From the NCBI GenBank assembly GCA_021521415.1, contig JAIQDT010003804.1:124001-188000 (forward strand): 64,000 nt of DNA. The letters run 5' to 3'. The position numbers and the translations under genes were made by a program. Below are positions 57,170-64,000 of the stretch, in pieces (positions within the stretch are counted from its first letter, which is position 1; each line of letters starts with the position of its first letter). The notes under the pieces were generated by a model. The model had not been told where the DNA came from and did not search any database. It saw nothing but the letters and a program-made list of their open reading frames with translations. The stretch comes from Bidens hawaiensis (lineage: Eukaryota > Streptophyta > Magnoliopsida > Asterales > Asteraceae).

Positions 57170-57325
57170 CAGCACGCTTTGGCTTAATAAAGGATATCAC
57201 GTTGGCAATCTTCTCCAGGTAAGTAAACGGATCCCGCGGTTGATTGGGATGTGTACGAATTACTTTCCTTAGACAAGAAGAGTCTACTAATGATATCCCC
57301 CTTCCAGTTACTGCGTGCCTGTCAA
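57170..57325 (-). other. Exon-like open segment of unknown origin
   Basis: On the minus strand, an acceptor-like TATTTTGACAG (57330-57320) is followed by about 50 open codons (RGISLVDSSCLRKVIRTHPN, then DPFTYLEKIANVISF) of protein-like composition, unlike the AT-rich surroundings. I do not recognise it. On the plus strand the same region has a perfect donor-like CAGGTAAGT at 57217-57225. Confidence 0.3.
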
Positions 57326-59124
57326 AATAATAGTTTTGATAGCATTACTTCACGTAGAGATAACATTATTATATTCAATAAAACATTATTTGGAAAATCA
57401 GTTAAGTTTAACGACTATATCCATAACTAACTTCTAATAACTACATAATAACATAACTCAACCATAATCCTATCTTAATCAGCTAGTCGATGAGTAAGAA
57501 CTAAGAAAACATCAGCAATTTTGTAATGCCCGTAAATTTCGTTAATCGGTTTGATGGTTTATAAATGTTTGTTTAAAAGTCGGGGTTTCATCTTTCTAAT
57601 TTAGAACCTTGTAATGCGTTTTAAAAATCCGTTTATCCATCCTTTTGATCAAAACACCGCCTTTTATAAGTTAAAGTGTTAGATTATTATGTAGCACCCG
57701 ACATTTTCGTTTAATGGCATGCACGTTGTAGAGTTTTTATATTTATCGAGTTTGATCCAACAATCTTCGGGGACCTCCTTGTCATTCCCGTAAGTTAAAT
57801 CATCCAACCTTTCGCTCAAGTTAATGCATTTGTACAAGTTGAGGGGCTAGAGTGTTAATTATTATATTATAACATCAAATATAAAAAAAAAAGAAAGCCC
57901 TAATCCTTTTCTTGTCTGGCCGATCGCATCTTTCCTAGCCACCCCAAGTTCGTTTTTCCTTTTTCCAGCCATATTAAAGGTGTAAAAACTCAAATTCAAG
58001 ATTAGTAATATACCAACGCAAGTCTTTTTCACCATTAAAGCCCTTCTTGAACCCTGTAGATGTCATAAACATGTTAGGGTATGAGTTTTGATTGTAACAG
58101 GTTCTGCCAGATTCGTACTCGTTTATTGTTCGGTCTGTAACTCGATGTAAATTTATTGTTTTTGATCGATTCTTGTTTCCATGATATTGTAACTTGAGTC
58201 TAGTTTCCAGAAAGGTATAATTTGTAATTTGTGGACGAGATTAGAATGGTTTTTATGATTTTATAAAATTGTGTGTCAAAACTGATGCGGGTGACAGATT
58301 CTAGTCTGTCTTCCCTACATTATAACTCCTTTTTAAAATGTCAAAATTCATTGATTCCACTTCTGAAAGTTCACATTTTGAGTTAAGATTACAACCAAAT
58401 TGGAACCGTTTAATTTTGTTTGGTAATGAGTTTTAAAAAAATAAAATACTTTTGCTGCGCACTGCTATAGCTGAACGTACCTTTTTGTGTTGGAGGAATT
58501 TTTATGATTTTTGTGTCCACTAGAAAAATATAATTAAAATATCTTTATAAACCTAAGACATTTATTAAACTCTGGTAAATATTTCATAATTTATTTCTAT
58601 GGTCTTCCTATGTAATAAAATACGTCTTTGCATGCTAAAATCTGCTCCTTATACTCGTTATTGATCGATATGTTCGTTTTAGGCTTAACCGGTGGCTGCC
58701 CTTTTGAGCATCTTTCGGGGCTGTATTCATTGAAGTTCTTGCTCCATCATCTTCCTAGGTAATTCTTGTATATCATACTTTAGTATTATGCGTCTTGGCA
58801 TTCGTTAGAGTGGTCTATTGTTGATAATGTGAAAACTAGGTTTCGGTTGTCTAGTTTGCTAATTGTTGTGTCTAGCGTGTTGTTTGAGGGAATTAACAAC
58901 CAATTCGAATGTTGTAGCCTCGGTATGATTTGTTGGCTGTGAAGAACTATTTTTTTAAGTATTGGGGCTGAATGGGTTGTCGGTTACTCAAACGGGTCAG
59001 TACAACGCAAATTCGCGTTTATTGGTAGTTTGTGCGTTGTGCTTGCGAATTACCGACCCATCTAACTCGTGTAGTGTCTTGTGGACTTGTTGGCTGTGAT
59101 TTTATTAATTTTGGTCCACACGGG
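57326..59124. other. Noncoding sequence, probably a gypsy LTR part
   Basis: From about 57523 (TGTAATGCCCGTAAATTTCG) it looks like the start of a Tekay-type LTR and runs without a gene into the next LTR at 59125. No end motif or duplication found. Confidence 0.4.
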
Positions 59125-59227
59125 TGTGACACCCGGTAAATTCCCAATCCCTTAAACCAAGTAATCAACCTAAATATTAGGTAATTATGTTATATGCGCC
59201 CTGCGTGAGCGCGCCATGTTAAGAACC
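59125..59227 (+). repeat. 103-bp stub of a Tekay LTR
   Basis: Identical by eye to the first 103 bp of the LTR at 59522 (TGTGACACCCGG ... GTTAAGAACC), then jumps into the end of pol. GAACC is shared by both parent sequences at the junction. Confidence 0.9.
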
Positions 59228-59487
59228 TCAAAAAGTGTTTATCTGATGAAACGTTGATTTTACCGTTGGGAGAGGTTCACATCGACAAACAGCTGCACTT
59301 CGTAGAAGAACCTATAGCAGTAACCGATTGGAAAGAACAAAAGTTACGCAGAAGCAGAATCAAGTTAGTAAAGGTTCAATGGAACTCGAGGCGTGGGCCT
59401 GAATTCACTTGGGAAAGAGAAGACCAGATGCGCATGAAATACCCACACCTCTTTCAGAGCATGGCTTCTGCCAGCAACGTCTCCTAA
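59228..59487 (+). pseudogene. pol: 3' end of Tekay pol (chromodomain region)
   Basis: About 85 open codons from KKCLSDETLILPLGEVHID to a TAA at 59485, with the HFVEEP and RRGPEFTWEREDQM motifs that end Tekay integrases (the RGPEFTWE stretch lies in the chromodomain-like tail thought to guide integration to heterochromatin). Everything upstream in the element is deleted. A polypurine tract and a full LTR follow. Confidence 0.88.
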
Positions 59488-59511
59488 ATTTCGGGACGAA
59501 ATTCGCTTAAC

Positions 59512-59521
59512 AGGGGGAGAA
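59512..59521 (+). other. Tekay polypurine tract
   Basis: AGGGGGAGAA-type tract directly before the LTR start TGTGACACC. Confidence 0.8.
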
Positions 59522-59587
59522 TGTGACACCCGGTAAATTCCCAATCCCTTAAACCAAGTAATCAACCTAAATATTAGGTAATTATGT

Positions 59588-59760
59588 TATATGCGCCCTG
59601 CGTGAGCGCGCCATGTTAAGAACCAGCGCGTGCATTTGTTATGTGCGCCCTGCGCGAGCGCGCTATGTTAGAATCAGCGCGTGCATTTGTTATGTGCGCC
59701 CTGCGCGAGCGCGCCATGTTAAGAACCAGCGTGGGCATATGTTATATGCGCCATGCGCGA
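59588..59760. repeat. 51-bp tandem repeats in the Tekay LTR
   Basis: About 3.5 copies of a unit beginning TTATGTGCGCCCTGCGCGAG, GC-rich and rich in GCGC. Small reading frames across it are artefacts. Confidence 0.85.
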
Positions 59761-60948
59761 ATGTTTTGGCTTTATGTTTTCATGCACCTTAACGTTATGT
59801 TGTCTAATGGGCTGACCATCCCGCATGATGCTAAGGCGGGTGCATCCTAAATCGTTTATGCGCTTGCGGAAGGGAACTAACCTCCCCGCATGGCGGGAAC
59901 ATTGAGAGCTAGTTTGTCTGAAGCTCCAAGATGGAATTGACTTCAACATAACTGATCACTATGTTGAAATACCAAGACCACCTGGAGCATCTACAAATGA
60001 AACTCAATGTCCCTAACTGCGAAAATGTTACGCACCTATCCGCAGCAAAGAAATGTCCTTCACGCAGAAAGCTATGCGCACAAAGTGATACGCACAGAAC
60101 ACTTAGTCTATTCTCCAGACGTAAGGAGATTACTCCCGCCCAAAAGGAAACAGTAGCGTGTTTCAGAGATTTTCCACTTTTTACTGTACACTAACAAAAG
60201 TACCTGAAAAAGCACACTGTAACACGAAAAGTCAACTGTCAGCCACCCTATTCTCACCAACCCCAGACCTGCATGTCCTGACCAAATCAAATCAAAATCT
60301 TTTATCCACTACTCCACTCTTAAATAAATAATAATAATTTCCATACTTTATCATCATTACCCCTAGATATGAAAAGATTACAATCCCCTAAAGCAAGGGA
60401 TTGTGTTCCCTTGAGTTTGCCTATAAATATGTAACCTAAATTATCACCCAAAACACACTTCAAAGAACTGCAAACTTGCACTAATCCTCTCCCAAGCATC
60501 CGTTGTTTTCATTTCCGATCCTGTTACTAGGTAAGCCGAGAATATAACCTTGAGATCTACTTTCCAACCCTTATATTCTCCTATTTCTTGATCTTAATAT
60601 ATATACTTCTTGTTATTTAATCGTATTCTAGACCTTCAATTCCGAGGCCAACACCAAGAAAACCCGAATCTCGATTTAATCCCTTAACAAGAACCACAGG
60701 TGAGTCTCACAGCCCCTATTTTCACTGTTTTCACTATTTTTAAACTGTTTTCGGGGCGAGGGACACGTACTTAAATAATATTTTATCATGGTATACTTAC
60801 AAGCTATGCAAGCGATTACGTGTTTAAATTATATTTCATGATGAGCAATGCGAACGGTTATCTAAGGTTTTCGATGTATGTGCGCTAGAACTCGAGTAAG
60901 TGATCACTTTACCATTGGAACTCTAAGGGTAGGGACTGCTGGTTTGAT

Positions 60949-61370
60949 CCACCCACTCGTAGGGGTCGCACCTCTTTGCATGGACGAGTGCCTAGTATGG
61001 TCATGGGGCAGTACTATGGGTTTGAGCCCACTCGTAGGGGTCGCACCTCTTTGCATGGACGAGCGCCTTGTTTTCCGGCACAACGTCCGCGCGTAACCCG
61101 CGGGACGGAATTATTGATTAGCTCGTAGTGGCAGCGCCACTTTGCATGGACGAGCACATTTTCCTGAAACGTCCGCGCGTAACCCGCGGGACGGAATTAT
61201 TGATTAGCTCGTAGTGGCAGCGCCACTTTGCATGGACGAGCACATTTTTCCTGAAACGTTCGCGCGTAATCCGCGGGACGGTATTACTTATTTTAGCTCG
61301 TAGTGGCAGCGCCACTTTGCACAGACGAGCACAGTTCCCAGAAATGTTCGCGCGTAAACCGCGGAACGAT
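60949..61370. repeat. About 87-bp tandem repeats with hairpins in the Tekay LTR
   Basis: Three full units plus two variant units. Each full unit has CTCGT ... ACGAG enclosing GTGGCAGCGCCAC, and CGTCCGCGCG ... CGCGGGACG, two self-complementary segments. Confidence 0.85.
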
Positions 61371-61868
61371 TTTATCAGAATATGTTGATAGAACTATGTT
61401 TTACCAAGCATGTGTTTTAATGATGATATCAGAATTATGTTTTAGAATGATTTGTATCAAGATTATGATGCAATACGATTTATCAAGTTACTAAAACTTG
61501 TGAACTCACTCAGTTTATACTGATTCGAATGTTTTTATGTGTCTTTCAGGAGATAACTAGGTAGCGCATGGAGTCACACTTAGAGCACCTCACGCTGAAC
61601 ATTTAAAACTAGCTTTTTGGAAGATTTTAGTTCTATCCCTTCGATGCGCGTGGTTGTTCCCGCCGCGCAAGGGGATATGGCGTGGAAATCTTCAACAGTT
61701 TTTATACTTGGATGTTTTTATGTAATTTTTAAACAATGTAATGTATTTGTATTAAACTTTTCATGCGCAATGAAAATCTTTGAATGTTTGCAATGACCCG
61801 TGCTTAATTATCAATCCCCACTCGCGCGCGCCCGGCTGTTTCCGCCGCTCAGGGCCGGGTGTGACAGA

Positions 61869-61881
61869 TTGGTATCAGAGC
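61869..61881 (+). other. Tekay primer binding site
   Basis: TTGGTATCAGAGC begins two bases after the LTR; tRNA-Met type. 61882-62094 is the gag leader. Confidence 0.85.
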
Positions 61882-62094
61882 ACTGGTTATAGCGAACTAG
61901 GAAAAGAAGTTTTAACCTAGACTATAACCGTTGGGGAATCGCATGAAATATTTTTCAAAGAAAATATTTTCAAAAGAAACTATACACACACTTAGGAACA
62001 CGGGTCACACAGTGTCTAGTAAATAATGATAACATTATGTGCTCAGAGTACATGCGCTAAGTTTGATATATTTTCATTCTCTTTTAAAGCGAGA

Positions 62095-64000
62095 ATGCCT
62101 CCAACTAAAGCCAAAGGAATTACCATGACACCCGAGGAACTCGCGGAAATAATCGCGCAAGCAATCGCAACACATGAGGCCAGCAAGGCCGAATCAAGTC
62201 AGGGTCGTCAGAATGAGACCCCAGAACCCGAATCAGGAGCCTTGGACAAAGGATGCTCCTACAAGACATTCATGGCCTGTAAGCCTTGGCCATTCAAGGG
62301 TACCGAAGGGGCCATTGGGCTCTACAACTGGATTGACAAGATGGAGACAGTTCTCTCCATTAGCGGATGTAGTGAGAACCAGAAGGTCCTTTACGCGACC
62401 TGCATGTTCCAAGAAGCAGCTTCGTCTTGGTGGAAGCTTCAAACGAAAACATTGGGGCGAGAAGTTGCTCTCCACAAGACCTGGGAGGAACTGAAGGAAA
62501 TGATGATGAGAAAGTTCTGCTCTCGCGCAGAAATCCAGAGTCTACAACAGGAATTCTGGAACCACACCATGGTAGGAACGGATATCGACGCCTACAACAA
62601 CCGGTTCAACGAGCTTTGCCAGTTGGTGCCAGACATGGCAAACACGGAGGAAAAGAAGATCGAGAGGTATATTTTTGGGTTACCTCCTGTTGTTAGGGTT
62701 CCGCTCAACGCCGCAGCGCCTCCAACTTTTGATGAGGCGGTAGCGCGGGCCATCACCCTTACAAGGGATACGGTCCGTGCGGGTATGTTAACTACGCGCG
62801 GAATCGAGCAGCGAACCTCTGATCCCAAGAGGAAATGGAACTCTCACCACCGAGGGTCCGACCCCAAGCAGCCACCGTTCAAGAAGCAGGAGAGCGCAAG
62901 GACTTACGCGATTCAGGCCGCGGAGCCACCACGAAAAGGATACAGCGGGCCTCGCCCATGGTGCAACAAATGCAAGTATCACCACGAGGGTGAATGCGCA
63001 AGAATCGAATGCGCCAAATGTGGCAGACCAGGGCACAAGACGATGAATTGCCGTGTCAGAGAAGCTGGAGCAAGCGACAACTGCTACGCATGCGGGAAGC
63101 CAGGGCATTTTAGTCGGGATTGCCCGCAAAAGGGGAACCAAGCTCGCGGGAGAGCTTTTGTGATCGGCGCAGGCGAAGCTAAAGAAGAGCCGAATGTGGT
63201 AACCGGTACGTTTTTGCTTAACGGACATTTTGCATCTGTCTTATTTGATACTGGCGCTGACCTAAGTTTTATATCCGCTGAGTTTAAAGACTCCCTAGGC
63301 CTAGCAACCAGTAGGCTAGACACGCCTTATACTATAGAACTAGCCAATGGTAGGCAGTTATGCGCGAACGAAAGAACTGAACAATGTGTAATAGTCATGG
63401 GAGGTCACGGGTTCAATATTAATTTGTTGCCAATAGACTTGGGAAGTTTTGACATTGTGGTAGGTATGGATTGGTTAGTCGAGAACCACGCGGAAGTTAT
63501 TTGCCATGAGAAGCAGGTTCGGATCCCACTGTTGAACGGAGAAACCTTGGTAATTCAAGGGGAAAGAAGGGGAGTTGCGACGAAACTGATTTCGTGCCTA
63601 AAGGCGCGTAAGTGCCTAAGGAAAGGGTGCTACGCCTTCCTGGCGCATGTCGTAGAGAATAAAGGAGATGAGCGAAGAATTGAAGACTTACCAGTAGTGC
63701 GCGAATTTCCAGAAGTTTTTCCTGAAGATTTGCCCGGATTACCGCCGCCGCGACAAGTCGAGTTTCGTATTGATTTGGTCCCAGGAGCTGCGCCAGTAGC
63801 TCGAGCGCCTTATCGATTAGCTCCATCTGAGATGCAAGAGCTATCCAATCAGTTACAGGAACTATTGGATAAGGGTTTCATACGCCCAAGCTTTTCACCT
63901 TGGGGAGCTCCAGTACTGTTTGTTAAGAAGAAGGATGGTTCGTTCAGAATGTGTATTGACTACAGGGAACTGAACAAGCTGACAGTCAAAAATCGGTACC
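62095..64000 (+). CDS. gag-pol: Tekay chromovirus gag-pol polyprotein, intact to window edge
   Basis: One frame of 635 codons from ATG at 62095 with no stop or frameshift to the edge. Residues 60-200 are the retrotransposon-gag domain ([32 protein letters not shown]-like region). Three zinc motifs follow: a variant CX2CX3HX3C at 290-301, CX2CX4HX4C at 306-319 and another at 330-343. Protease has the active-site DTGAD (Asp 385) and GMDWL (457-461). The RT start follows: [14 protein letters not shown], then [20 protein letters not shown] and [11 protein letters not shown] at the edge. Gag forms particles and the zinc motifs bind RNA; protease matures the polyprotein. Catalytic YxDD, RNase H and integrase lie beyond the window. 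The only undamaged element gene here, consistent with a young copy. Confidence 0.93.
   Translation, partial: MPPTKAKGITMTPEELAEIIAQAIATHEASKAESSQGRQNETPEPESGALDKGCSYKTFMACKPWPFKGTEGAIGLYNWIDKMETVLSISGCSENQKVLYATCMFQEAASSWWKLQTKTLGREVALHKTWEELKEMMMRKFCSRAEIQSLQQEFWNHTMVGTDIDAYNNRFNELCQLVPDMANTEEKKIERYIFGLPPVVRVPLNAAAPPTFDEAVARAITLTRDTVRAGMLTTRGIEQRTSDPKRKWNSHHRGSDPKQPPFKKQESARTYAIQAAEPPRKGYSGPRPWCNKCKYHHEGECARIECAKCGRPGHKTMNCRVREAGASDNCYACGKPGHFSRDCPQKGNQARGRAFVIGAGEAKEEPNVVTGTFLLNGHFASVLFDTGADLSFISAEFKDSLGLATSRLDTPYTIELANGRQLCANERTEQCVIVMGGHGFNINLLPIDLGSFDIVVGMDWLVENHAEVICHEKQVRIPLLNGETLVIQGERRGVATKLISCLKARKCLRKGCYAFLAHVVENKGDERRIEDLPVVREFPEVFPEDLPGLPPPRQVEFRIDLVPGAAPVARAPYRLAPSEMQELSNQLQELLDKGFIRPSFSPWGAPVLFVKKKDGSFRMCIDYRELNKLTVKNRY

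Larger units (their letters stand above)
59522..61866 (+). repeat. Tekay LTR
   Basis: 2345 bp with inverted ends TGTGACACCCGG / CCGGGTGTGACA. TATA box TATAAATA at 60422-60429. Contains two tandem repeat blocks (59588-59760 and 60949-61370). It serves both as 3' LTR of the deleted upstream copy and 5' LTR of the downstream copy. Confidence 0.88.

Noticed and set aside
1..64000. Endogenous pararetrovirus or other viral insert
   Set aside because: All RT-bearing segments have LTRs, primer sites and integrase typical of copia or gypsy retrotransposons; no movement protein or coat protein genes seen.

Overview
This is eukaryotic nuclear DNA from a flowering plant, made almost entirely of transposable elements. 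Plant hallmarks are Ty1/copia and Ty3/gypsy LTR retrotransposons with plant-type primer sites (tRNA-Met type TGGTATCAGAGC and TGGCGCC types), Tat-lineage elements with a second RNase H and antisense extra genes, a chromodomain (Tekay-type) element, and a CACTA DNA transposon. The LTR styles suggest a daisy-family (Asteraceae) dicot, but that is a low-confidence inference. I see no complete host gene, rRNA, tRNA or CRISPR array.

Layout. 1-17526: the 5' part (LTR, primer site, gag) of a minus-strand Tat element, split inside gag by a 14.75 kb plus-strand copia insertion (1029-15778) with a perfect 5-bp target duplication. The copia insertion has two unlike outer LTRs, a decayed gag-pol, a large extra 3' reading frame, and dense arrays of the octamer ATTCGTTA and its complement. 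17527-18648: intergenic. 18649-30016: an 11.4 kb CACTA transposon with 13-bp terminal inverted repeats and an ATA target duplication; nested in it are a short-LTR copia (20960-25025) and a solo LTR (27310-29027). 30017-31465: a SINE-like unit and a 143-bp tandem duplication. 31466-43279: a young minus-strand Tat element with a seven-exon extra gene on the opposite strand and an additional truncated LTR at one end. 43285-44414: intergenic with a MITE-like inverted repeat. 44415-54512: a second, older Tat element, truncated at its 5' end, carrying two homologous antisense extra genes in tandem. 54513-59124: LTR-like noncoding sequence. 59125-64000: a Tekay chromovirus in a tandem arrangement; its gag-pol frame is open from 62095 to the window edge and is the only undamaged long reading frame seen.

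How the parts work together. Each retroelement encodes Gag (particle), protease, reverse transcriptase/RNase H and integrase, and is copied from LTR to LTR. All except the Tekay copy carry stops, frameshifts or lost catalytic residues. In order of LTR divergence read by eye, the short-LTR copia (1 difference in 181 bp) and the 31466-43279 Tat element (about 1%) are young, and the large copia (about 3%) is older. The best candidates for something unusual are the tandem antisense genes with their own TATA boxes, the copia insertion with mismatched ends, its octamer arrays, and its long non-membrane 3' protein.
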